Part shown: in pieces, positions 31,849-43,100 of the stretch | Layout of the letters: each line of letters begins with the position of its first letter | How positions within the stretch are numbered: the stretch's first letter is position 1 | Origin: Chondrilla cf. caribensis | Lineage: Eukaryota; Porifera; Demospongiae; Chondrillida; Chondrillidae | DNA: 64,000 bases | Reading direction: 5' to 3' | NCBI GenBank assembly: GCA_964020155.1 | Contig: OZ026565.1 | Coordinates: 2,858,053-2,922,052, forward strand | Position numbers and translations under genes: made by a program | The notes under the pieces: model-generated | The model's database searches: none | What the model was told of the DNA's origin: nothing | Seen by the model: the letters and a program-made list of their open reading frames with translations, nothing else

Positions 31849-32781
31849 AACGTAGAGCGCGCATATAAAGGGGGGGGGGCGGGGTGTTCACTAGTCTGGC
31901 TCGCTAGACCCAATTTCTCATTATCGCGCGGGAGCGAAAATGAGAAATCGCGCCCACGCGCGGTAATGAGAGGTTGAGGTCTAGCGCGCCAGACTAGGTG
32001 TTCGCACGTTTACGGGACAAAATGGCCGCTTATGCTTCTCCCTCGAGCTCGAGGAGAAACAATATACATTAAATCGTGCTCTACGCTATACAAATTCTCC
32101 AAAGTATAATAGAAGTTGTATGAACACACAATAGTAATAATAACACGGTATTTCCTTAAAAAATCGGTATCAAAATGTGGCATTACGTGTTACCCTTACG
32201 CCGGAGGAAGTATACACGAGAAGAAAATTGCTATAAAGGAGGCACGGAGATGCTTTGGCGGTTCTGTTCGGGAAAAAGGAAGGTCTAAAATTGTCGGGCG
32301 TCAGCTTTGATCGGATTTATTCTAGTAAAATTCACTTTTGAACGATTCAGCAGACACCACGTAACTGGAGTAGTTGAAGCCGTGATAACACACAGTGACA
32401 CGCCACCGTCTTTCTTCGTGCCATGTAGCGAAGGAATTCTATTCTTCTACAGCTATTCCAGCCAGCTAGCGGACGGTAAGCCGTTCGAGGTATGCAATAC
32501 GTCAATTTCATCGAAAAGTAAATTTCTGCTTGGAAAAGCGAACAGCAAAGATCATAATCAATTGTTATATAAACGCGCGTTGTTTCTTTTTATCATTGTT
32601 AATGTTTGTTAACAGCTATCGTTTGCGTCCGTTTGAAGCTCGCGCTTAATAATGTTTTCACGGTGTGTAACCCCCCCCCCCCCCCGCCCCCTTTTATAGT
32701 CGAATCCCCGACACCTCGAAAGACGCGAGGACAAGGTTCCGTACACGTATGCTACGGGTTTTTAAAAGCGCGCTCTACGTT
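31849..32781. mobile_element. DNA element bounded by 14-bp inverted repeats with an internal palindrome
   Basis: AACGTAGAGCGCGC at 31849-31862 is exactly inverted at 32768-32781. Poly-G/poly-C tracts lie inside both ends (31869-31884; 32671-32692). Within it, 31891-31997 is a 107-bp near-palindrome starting CTAGTCTGGC and ending GCCAGACTAG, with internal TCTCATTATCGCGCG / CGCGCGGTAATGAGA arms. The rest (32.0-32.6 kb) has open frames with no recognised domain. Probably a non-autonomous element with a second foldback element inside it. Confidence 0.5.
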
Positions 32782-32879
32782 CAAACCTAAAGCCTAATTT
32801 AATTTGTATGTGTCAGTTTCAATATATACTATAACTTCATACTCAAATGTTTAATTATGTACACTCAATACTTGTGCTC

Positions 32880-33240
32880 CTTTTGCACTCAACTGCAGGC
32901 TCAGTCTATGCATGTCCTATTTCAAATGAGATTGAAGGTGGCAACTACCATACATTTCCCTATATGGGGATACCTATGTACTTTGCACTCCCCTACAGGG
33001 AAATTGCACTGTACTTCATGTAGAACTAGATTTTCACACTTACTACCACTTGATGTGTGAACCACTACATCGGTACTAGTAGTACTAAAGGTTCAATTGC
33101 ACTTGTACTCACCCGAGGTTGTTAGTCTGTGGCCTTAGCCATAGACAATTAGTGTTGAGTTGGATATTTACCGGGTGAATCCCTCTCAATCCCAAAACAC
33201 CTTCAAGTTAATGGTTCGATGACCACCATTAATTTTCTTT
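32880..33240 (-). repeat. Inverted fragment of the array spacer repeat
   Basis: The reverse complement matches pieces of the spacer at 38,240-38,410 and 39,370-39,500 (GGTGTTTTGGGATTGAGAGG, AATTGAACCTTTAGTACTAC, GGTATCCCCATA). It shows that part of the spacer is a dispersed repeat. Confidence 0.65.
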
Positions 33241-33489
33241 TGTGTGATATCTGAGAGTGGATAATGACATATAATTACAGATGCGGAGTAGATATTCACA
33301 TGTGAGGGTCAAATATGCTGTGATGAACAAAATTTAGAAAACAAATTTACATAATGTGTTTAATGTGTAGGTATCAAACTGTATGTACTGTGTGAAAAAT
33401 CTTCGATTTCAGATCACAAAGGAGCATCAAAATGGAGAAAAAAACTAGACATGAAACTTTAATTTGGCAAGTAAAAAAACATGACTGTA

Positions 33490-33694
33490 GTTGACCACAA
33501 AAGCACATTTCGGAAATGATTAATATTAAACTTGAACACGTACTCTTAATTGGGTACACAAAATGAATACTGGATCCATAGCTGCTGCTTTAAAAACAAA
33601 GGGTCTCAGGATCAAACTCATCATCATCGGAGAGTTTGCTGTATGTGACAGGAAACAGAATAAATTTGAAGACGTTGAAAACATTGTGCTCAAA
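33490..33694 (+). promoter_or_regulatory. Array unit A promoter (TATA box degraded)
   Basis: This 200-bp block is highly conserved in front of all four units: GCACATTTCGGAAATGATTA, ATTAAACTTGAACACGTACT and GGGTACACAAAATGAATA. Where units B and C have CTATAAAAAC, unit A has CTTTAAAAAC, so the TATA box is changed. Confidence 0.55.
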
Positions 33695-36600
33695 ATGATT
33701 GCCCTCATCTACTTGGCTGCTTGTGAGCAATCACAAAGGATCCTGTCTGTATCAAGTGTGTAATAGATGTATTGTATTATTTTCTCTATGCAGTGGGGGC
33801 TGTTTTCTTTCCAATCACAGTGACTGGATGTGCAATTAGCTCTTCCCATATCAAGGCATATTATGGAACTGGTTATGGTTCGTGGATAATACAACTTGCC
33901 TGGAGCAGTGAAAATCCTGACTGCAAAGTACACTTGCACGAACAAGTGGATGGTCTGGCAGAGTTTCAGATTGCCCAATCAGTAAAATGTTAGCATCAAT
34001 AATGATTAGTCCTTTGTTTGTCTACAATGTTATAGTTATTAGCATAACGTTAATATAGTTATTAACATAATAGCATTTTTGGAAGAGATAGTTATGTAGA
34101 CAGCAACTGTTGCATCCTTAGGTCTGACCTTGTAAATGCCATCTTATACCATTGAAGCCGCCATACAGGTTAAGATAAGAGCCCAAGCCCAACCACCCTT
34201 TCTTGATGTCCTCATTTTACATAACCCAGTTACCTAAGTCCATTAGTGCAACAGTTTTCAGGAAACTGAACCACACCAACAAATACTCGACTTTTCTCCA
34301 TCATCCCATTGCCCATAAGACAGCTGTAGTCTGAACCTTATTCCACAGGGCCGAGACCATACCTTCAACTGCCCACTCTATGACTAAAGAACAACAGACT
34401 TTAGTAATTTAAAAGTCCTTAGAACTACAATTAAGACATCATTTTAGTTCACCAACACTTTAAGAAACATATTACTCCACCCAAAAGACCATAACCCCAT
34501 CCGGAAAAGATCAGTAGTATTGTATACTGCATCCCATGTAGCAGTTGCCTCCAGACCTATATATAACAGATAGGTAGGACCTTAGAACAATCATTCAGTG
34601 AACATAAAAGAGCAGTCAGAGATGAGAAATTTACCACCTCAGCCTTAGAGGAACATGTACAGAAGACAGCTAGGACACCCCATAGAATGAACCTGGGCAG
34701 AAGTAGTGTATGCCTGTAATCGTACAACCAACAGATATGTAGTTACTAGAATCTTGGACAATTCAGAGTCATCCCCTCTGAACAGAGGAATAGAAACACT
34801 GCCCACAACATATAGAACACTCTTCTAACAATTCTCACTATTCCATGCACTTTTATGGATCATTACACAAGAACAGACATGCATTTTATATTATTCATTA
34901 CTGTAACATCCCTCAATAGTATTCATACATCACTTACTCATCACTGACTGTCACACACTTGTATTAAACAACGCACTCACACCTTGTAGTCATACCACTA
35001 ACACAGGTAGCAGTCAGCTGTACGTCACAAGTTTTGGTGTAATATAATTTCTGTGGTATAGAGATTTCCATTAAACTCATCCATATTAGCATAATACAGT
35101 CACACATGTATATGCATAAACTGATAGCAGATGATGGATTTGAAACAAATATCCTCTTGTATATTGACTTTTCCACTTGATTCACTGTGGTAATTATGTC
35201 TGTCGAATTTTAGGTGTGAAGGGGAAATATTGTTATTTCAATACCAGCAAGCAGTGTTGTTCTGAAGGCAAAATGAATTACAAGTATATGAAGTTTTCTA
35301 CAGATTGTAGCTGTCATTTTTCCACTTTCATATTCACAAGTGAGATTAGAGAAAGTCAATATTAAAAATTTGACATATTAGGGTATATTATTTAGTTTGA
35401 TGTCTGCTATGCTCCTTACAGTTATATCACTTCCTATCGGAATATTAGTGAACAAGGAGTTTTCAGCATCAAAGCAGGTTTGTATTTGTCAAGTGTGTTT
35501 CACTTACATTCAGATATGTGTAGTAGTATCTTGTGTTGGGCACACATTTAAATAGCTGACGCTAACATTAATATTGACAGGCTGATACCATGTATGTGCA
35601 TTCACCTATTAACTACAGTGTTTATTTATTTTTGTCACTTTTTGGAACTGTTTTCTCCATTCAACAATTTAAGGGCAGGAGATGTTGTGTGTACATTGGA
35701 GTGAGGTGGAAACTTGAAAATATTCATCACAGATGTTTAAAGCAAACACTGATTGAGCACTCCTGGTGTAAACTATGAGGATAACTGTTACACTGAACCT
35801 TAGCAACCTCAAATATTCACTTGTGATTAATTTGACCACTTCATTTTATCTACTGAATTTTATCCTATCAAATTTGGGTTCTTGATTTTAGGAATATTAT
35901 ATTCAGAATAAGAGCTCAGCCTCAGTGCCTTCATTCTCACTGACGATTTTAGCATCAAGATTGTATCTGGTCTATTATATAATGCATTTTGCTTTTATCA
36001 TATATACCCTGTAACGTTATTTAGCTGCACTCACTTGATTCTTCCTAGGATGTAAGCCTTCAATGGATCTTGGTATTGGTGAGTGATATCATTTATTCCT
36101 TTGTTTTATGCTGTCAATGCAGTATGTGAACATTGGCACCATATATATTCAACCACTAGATGCTAGAGATATAATATGTCAAGTAGGTACTCCGGCTGAA
36201 AAGATTTCCTGGAGTGTGGAAGCCAATCGTACATACATGTACACTATCAGCCGAGGTGGTCAGATTGTGAAAGGTGTGTGAAGAGGACACATTGTGTGTA
36301 TGTGGACAAGTCACAAATCATGTTTTTGCTATTTAGAGGCCACAGTCCCTGGTACTGGAAGTGACAGTTTCCTTGTTGATGATGGAAGAGGTCAACTAAG
36401 GCTTAAACTAGAGCCTGGTGACTACAGAGTGACAGTACAACACCTTGATGCTGGTGTGAGGGAGTTTTACGCTGAATCTAAGGACTTCTCAGTAAAAGGT
36501 ACTTATGCATGATATAATATTATTATGTAAAACCAAAATGTCAAGTGTATGTAAAACTTTCCATTGGATCACATGCAAATACTATTATAGTATGCATATA

Positions 36601-36776
36601 TACATATATTTCATTGAAAGTGCAAGTTGTAAGACTACAAAATATTTTTACAATTTATCATCTTATACAAGTGACCAATTAGTGTTATACAAATGACTTG
36701 ATGTGGTTTGTGTATATTCTGTAATTTGAACCATTCTTCAGGAGTGTGCCCTGAAGAGTCTCATGGTGGTGATTGA
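33695..36776 (+). CDS. Array gene A: short secreted cysteine-rich modular protein
   Basis: Proposed exons: 33695-33722, 33794-33988, 35214-35339, 36049-36078, 36160-36273, 36337-36498 and 36742-36776. All junctions are phase 1; the total is 690 nt (229 aa, stop TGA at 36774). Layout: signal peptide (MIALIYLAA...), an N-terminal domain (AWSSENPDCKVHL), a second cysteine domain (CYFNTSKQCC...CSCH), a 10-residue linker exon, one two-exon beta-sandwich-like module (KISWSVEANRTYMYTISR; ...EPGDYRVTVQHLDAGV) and a very short end (VCPEESHGGD). Relative to genes B and C it lacks the TIL-like exon and most modules. A relic exon at 35422-35477 is skipped in this model because it breaks the frame. Intron 2 carries a Penelope-like remnant. 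Function unknown. Confidence 0.6.
34090..34835 (+). pseudogene. Decayed Penelope-like retroelement in intron 2 of gene A
   Basis: Translated pieces in shifting frames resemble the end of a Penelope-like element: FLDVLI (reverse transcriptase end), a VVLYTASH/CIPC-SSCLQTYI stretch as before GIY-YIG nucleases, FSEHKRAVRDEKFTTSALEE (the GIY-YIG helix) and LNRGIETLPTTYRTLF (typical terminal segment). Many stops and frameshifts show it is dead. Orientation is the same as the host gene. Confidence 0.75.
35422..35477 (+). pseudogene. Relic module exon, frame-incompatible
   Basis: It lies between a good acceptor (CTTACAG, homologous to the acceptor of the TIL-like exon in units B and C) and a GTTTGT donor. 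In one frame it reads TSYRNISEQGVFSIKA, clearly like the end of a module exon in gene B (SIRDCRGNGSFSIKR). Its acceptor and module end are in different phases, so inclusion shifts the frame by one base. It looks like a deletion fusion between the start of one exon and the end of another. Confidence 0.6.
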
Positions 36777-37840
36777 GAATCTGCGGGAAATGTCAAGGAT
36801 TCATATTAATAACAAGTTATAAAATAGGCCTCAGAATGATAATGCTTAATCACAGTTGGTAATATTAGTCATTATCAGATTCCATTATTATGTTGTGCAT
36901 GTAACAATAATATTGTGCACACTGCTTTGCACACATATTAAATGCTCACTCGCAGCCAATATATACAATGCACACATACACACAGGCACACGAACTTTAA
37001 AATCATTTCAATAACAATTATTAATGAAATTGTGGTGTTATAGGCTAAATTACTGTAATAGTATTTACATACATATTATAAAAAATCCATACAATATTCT
37101 TCATGCAAATTTCATTAATTCATTCATTTGTACATGTCAATTTTATTGCTATTATTGGCGGAAGTACTGTTATTTGAAATCAAGTAAGTAGCTAGGTGCT
37201 GTCTAAATGAAAATTCACTAGGAACATAATAAGATCAGTGTCACCCTACCTATTATACTAATAGGTATATATTTTGATTATTATGTGTAGCTAATCAATT
37301 ACACAAGAGGAATATATATATATAATACGTAATAATGTATTATACAATATTAATGTTTTAGTTGAGGATAAAGCCCTATATATTAGAATATTGTGGAATA
37401 TTTCTGCCTCGGTTAGAATTAAAAAAAAATCAAGATTCAATTATGCCTTAATGAGGCCCCATCTCAAGAATGTCTTTTCCTCTTGTGCAACAGATTTTCT
37501 TCATGTGTTACTAAATAACATATTAGATCATCTGTTTATAATATCAAAGAAGAGGGAAAGTACGGTACCCAGACTGAAGATGATAATCTATGCTATGTAT
37601 CTGGGTTAAAAAAAACTTGCATGTGTGCTAAAACACAACTCATTCAGGATTACATACTCTGGTTTACTAGTGTAGTGATACAACATATATAATATTATAG
37701 ATATTATGTACAAGCATAGTTTATGTTTATATGCACATCAGTAATTATCTTATATACTGTATGTGCATGTACTCCGATCATGAATCAGTCTATTGTAGTG
37801 TAGTTGCAAACACATCACGTGTACAGTAGCTATAGGTTGG
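36777..37840. other. AT-rich 3' flank of gene A
   Basis: Apart from short AT microsatellites I see nothing recognisable between the gene A stop and the spacer repeat. Confidence 0.5.
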
Positions 37841-37844
37841 TCCA

Positions 37845-39560
37845 ATGGCTAAGCAATGATGCCTTCTAGTCGTGAAATGTTCATGTTCAGGGATGTTTAC
37901 CGAATTGAACTTTCATAACAAGTGCAAACAGTAATTGTACATGGACTACTGTGCACACATTGTAGTGCTTGTAGTACTAAGGGTTCAATGATTGTTACAC
38001 TAATGAGGTGCAGTGGTTGCATTGATCATGACCTGCACCATCAAATGCAGAATTTGATATATAATCGCATTAAATTTATACAGTTTACTGAGTTGATTAA
38101 TGTGTTTCATTGGTGCTAAGGTACAACGATATTATCGGCCCTACCCTCTGCTTCCCACAATAGTGGACATTCACTCTACAACTGACATGAGTGAGAAGCT
38201 TCAATCCTTACAGGAGAATGGTCTTCCTTTAACCTTCAAACCTTTAACTTGAAGGTGTTTTGGGATTGAGAGGGATTCACCTGGTAAATATCTGACTTGA
38301 CACTAATTGCCTATGGCTAAGACCACAGACTAACAACCCCGGGTGAGTACAAGTACAATTGAACCTTTAGTACTACTAGCACCGATGTAGTGAGCCCAAC
38401 ATCAAACGAATGGCAGTAAAGTGTTAAAGTTTGATTTTACACTAAGTAAAGTACATTTATCCTGTAGGAAGGTGCAAAGTGTGTGGGTATCCACACAAGT
38501 GATGTACTGACCTAGTTCACCAGGTACAATAAAGTTTCAAGCATATCGTGCAGACACAACACAGTACTTTCTTATGCATGTAGAGGTGTGTCCTACATAC
38601 AAAATAATGTCATTACAAAGGTTGCACAAGATTACTGCTCTTCATAACCTTTGTATCATTCAAGCAATCTTTCATTGTGAAAATACACTGATAACCTGTG
38701 TGTGGATTGACTGGTGCACCACTACTGGCTGCTATGAGGAGTACAGATCTTACAAATATGTACGTACGCATGTATCAGTATTTCATTAGGAAACTTTGAT
38801 CTCCTTGTTGCTGTACTTTAGCTGTTATAAAGTCTTATTCTTGCTAGTCAAAGCAGATAATAATATTATACAGTCTTTCATTTGACGAATTTCAAGGCCA
38901 TTAGCATCTTGAAGTTGCATTGATCTCTATAATATTATGATATATTAACATAATATATAAAATTTATGTATGTACATACATATGTATGTATATGTCTGTA
39001 ATGATACTCCAATACTGATGTTGTACTAAATACACTTTTTACAATGAAATTCTAACCATAATATATGAATATACACAGGTAGTAAAGAATGTATGTTCAT
39101 ATGTTAATAAGTTACATGTACGCACATGTATAATATGTATATACACATGTATACATGTACAACATAAAGTTATGTGCATAAGTGTATCCATGGTGCTGTT
39201 TCTACACAGAGATGGCTATTCATGATCTTATTTGTGTACAAGTAATGTGCAGGGTTGTTAGTCTATGGCTGAGGCCACAGATGAGTACAAGTCCAATTGA
39301 ACCTTTAGTATTACTAGTACCGATGTAGTGGTTCCTACATCAAGCTGACAGTGGTAGACAGTAGACAGTGGTAGTAAGTGTGAAACTCTAGTTCTACTTA
39401 GTACAGTGTAATCTAGTTCTACGTGAAATATGGTGCAATTACCCTGTAGGTGAGTACAAAGTGCACAGGTATCCCCATAGGCAAGGTATAGTGGTTGCTT
39501 CCTTCGAATGGGTTAGATGAATATGAAATAGCACATATGTAGACACTGCAGTGGAGTGTA
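37845..39560. repeat. Inter-unit spacer A/B, with JIP-derived segment
   Basis: The first 1.3 kb corresponds to JIP 24,025-25,870 without the MITE. A degraded copy of JIP exon 3 (- strand) lies at 38,926-38,795: it keeps RSMQLQDANGLEIRQ but has an insertion and an in-frame stop. The last part (39,240-39,560) is a second copy of the dispersed repeat seen at 38,310-38,520. Equivalent spacers follow genes B and C. Confidence 0.8.
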
Positions 39561-39899
39561 AAAGGAGCAGGAGAGTCTTGTGTATACATAATATTATACA
39601 GAGTTTTATTACCACATCACTAGTGGCTTCACTAAACACTATTAACAATTATTATACAGTGAGCACTAAAAGGGTTAAAAGTGGTTATCTTCATGGAATG
39701 TCAAGGCAAACTTCTGTTACTGAGGGACATTTTGTATCATTAGTGTAAACAAGGAGCGAATGTGGCCATTTTACATAGTGATGTCTGGCTTGCAACAAAT
39801 GGTTAGCCCCTGAATTACAAATTTGTTATATACAGTAACATGTACACCTTACAACCAGACGTAATTTTTTAATGTGGTAAGAAGGAAAAACATGACTGT

Positions 39900-40103
39900 A
39901 GTTGACCACAAGAGCACATTTCGGAAATGATTAATATTAAACTTGAACACGTACTCTTAATTGGGTACACAAAATGAATACTGGATACATAGCTGCAGCT
40001 ATAAAAACAATGGATCTCAGGATCAAACTCATCATCATTGGAGAGTTTGCTGTGACAGGGAAACAGAACAAAATTTGAAGACGTTGAAAACATTGTGTTT
40101 AAA
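39900..40103 (+). promoter_or_regulatory. Array unit B promoter with TATA box
   Basis: TATAAAAA at 40000-40007 lies 97 bases before the signal-peptide ATG (40104). Transcription would be expected to start near 40,030, in ATCAAACTCATCATCATTGG, which is conserved between units. Upstream conserved blocks are CACATTTCGGAAATGATTAA and TTGAACACGTAC. Confidence 0.6.
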
Positions 40104-43100
40104 ATGATTGCCCTCATCTACTTGGCTGCCTGTGAGCAATCACAAAAGATCCTGTCTGTGTCGTGTGTAGTGGATGTACTGTATTATTTTCTCTATTCAG
40201 TGGGGGCCGTCCACTTTCCAAGCTCTGTGACTGGATGTACAGTTAGCTCTTCCCAGATCAGTGCATTTTACGGACCTGGTGATGGGTTTTGGAGAATAGA
40301 ACTAGCCTGGAGCAGTGAAAATCCTGACTGCAAGGTACACTTACAAGAACAAGTGGATGACAAAGAGGAGTTCCAAATTGTAGAATCAAAAGAATGTAGG
40401 TTATGATACAGCATTCACACTATCATTGACCTGTAAACAAAATCAACTCAAGACATTGAAAATAATGTGTTCATTAAGAATGTTACTGATGGCCCTGATT
40501 TCTTGATCAGTGATTTTACACAAAATCATTTCAACCTCATATAGGTCTTTTCAATCTGATACAGGAAATTTTTTCAAATTGTGTTTGGAATTGTATACAC
40601 TGATATTTTTATCAGATGTATAAATTTACCCTTTTTATAATATTGAAAAACACTATAGTCACTTTTGCATGCATCTATTCTGAGAAATACATTCAATTTC
40701 ATATTATTCTATGTGCTTCAATTCATAGGCAAAAAGGATAAATATTGTTATTTCAAAACAAGCAAACAGTGTTGTTCTAATGGCAAGATGGTGTACAAGT
40801 CTATGAAGTTTTCTACAGAATGCAGCTGTCATGTTGCCACCTTCACCTTTACTAGTAAGATAATAATCAGATAGCTGAAATACCATGGCATTAATTAGTA
40901 CATTGATGTCTGCTATGCTTTGTACAGTCAAAAGCCTTCTGACAGGCAATTCAAGTCATGATTGTGAGTATATCATTCCTCCTGGAGAAACCAGCCTTGA
41001 AATAGTTGAAAATAATACTATGGAATTCAGGGAGTGTGGAGAACCATGCGGCCTTGTGAAAATTCCTAGAGATTGTCCAGCTGCAGGCTGTTACTGTAAG
41101 TTTGGATATATGCTGAACACAACTACTGGAAAATGTTATGAGAGACTGTGTATTGAGAACCCTACACCATGTCTGATAGATGTTGGTGAGTTACACAGTT
41201 GTACACACATTGCATGATGGTATGCATTAAACGTTTTCAAGAACATTCAAAAAGGAATATATAAACATGGGGATGACACATTGCTAAGAGTTAAAGAACA
41301 AGTTTTGTTATATACACTGTCACACTGGTACACCAGTGCAAAGAGTAGAACCTTATAGCATAACCTCCTTGATATCAGCAGTACTGCTAGCTCAATGTTT
41401 TTAGGTGATGTGTCCTGTTATAATGCTATATTGTACTGAAACTGACCTGTCCAAATTACATGATGGAATGCATTAAAATTATTCGATAATGTTCAAAAGT
41501 GAAAAATGGATAATAGGGATGACACATTCCTAAAAAAGATCCTAAATAAGTAGGGTTACTGTCATCAGCAGTACAGCTGATGCATTATAAGTATATACAT
41601 AACTACATCCTGCTGAATTTTGAATGGGAGTGGCTCCACGGTACACCCACTTAATTACCTCCGATTACAAACAATCAATTGATCACAATGTGCCGATAAT
41701 CAATTATTTGAATAATATAGCTGTTTAATGCACTGCAATATACTATTATATCGAACAACAATGACACTAATATTTCAATTCTACATGTAATTATATTGTT
41801 GAGTAATGTAGTGAATATATAATAGGCAACCCCTGAAGACTTTGTGAATCTACGGTCACACTAGACCAATATTACTGGAAGTCAGACGTATTGAGTAGCA
41901 AATTCACTGGTAGTCTTCTGCGTGTAACATTTTTTGATTTGTTTCTTCATTGTTCGATATGGAATTAATTTCTAACTCATTTTCCTCCCCTGCGATTAAA
42001 AAAGTCGCTCGTATGAGTTAGTTGCTGATCTTTTCCATTGCCAAGTGAAACCGCCTGCTATATAGCCAGCAAAAGTATGCACAGAGTATCATTTACATAA
42101 AATATTATTGATACTGTTTTCATAAGAGCTGTACAAAATTCAATGTATAGATTAAAAATGACAGCATCATAACAAGAGGCTTGATTATAGCAAGCATGCT
42201 GTACAATTATTTCATATATCTGATGTATGAATTCTAATAGTTTTAATTTTAAGCAAAGGAAACAATAGATTCACAGCATTCACACATGTCAACACAGATA
42301 CGATATTGTCAATACCACTTATTTCATCTTCGAAAAGAAATAGAAATATGGCTAGGTGCAACAATTTTGCCGACCATATTTTCAGTGGAGGTTCTTCTAC
42401 ACCTAGGAAATACACCCAAGTAATCCCAGTATGGGGGCATCAGAACATGAGTTTTCAAACTCAAAATACTTGCGTGCTCTCAAATTTGATTCAAGCTGAA
42501 GATAACTTGTGATACATTAATTTTGTAACAGTATGGACAGTATGAAGTTTGTTAAATTCTACGCAAATTTTCCTCAGTTACATATGTACTTATATGTATA
42601 TTACTTATAAGAGATTTTAATTTATATTATTAAGATATTGCTACAGTGAAGGCCTCAATTTTAATTTTTCTAGAAGAAGTTGGCTTCGTGAAAAATATAA
42701 ATTTTACTATGAATTTAATCCTTTTCTAAGACTTGTAATTGCAATGAAAATATGTTTATTTCATACAAAGGTACCATTTTTGACAATCTCCCACATGTGC
42801 TTTCAAATATCCACAGCGACTCCTGAATGTGTCAAGCAGGGTGAACCAACAGTGATAAGCTGGAACGCGACAGAATACCGGAACTACACATACACAATTA
42901 ACTCCAGTAGTACTACTATCCGAAGTAAGTACTCATCTCCAATATAATAGTGTTGATGCAACCAGTTATGGTCTGATTAAACCCTAACTTCAAGCTGAAA
43001 CAGTGCAATATGATCCAAGAAAGGAACCTACAAAGGGATTTATAGTGACAGGCGAAAACGGTATACTAACCATACCCGGAAGTGCTCCTCTGATGCCTGA

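Noticed and set aside
32116..32612. Two adjacent + strand ORFs (64 and 101 aa) as a gene
   Set aside because: They lie inside an element bounded by inverted repeats, have no recognised domain and no supported splicing.
42306..42512. Possible exon between the TIL-like exon and module I of gene B
   Set aside because: Flanking exons already join in phase 1 and the ORF lacks matching splice sites; the gene C counterpart region does not keep the frame.
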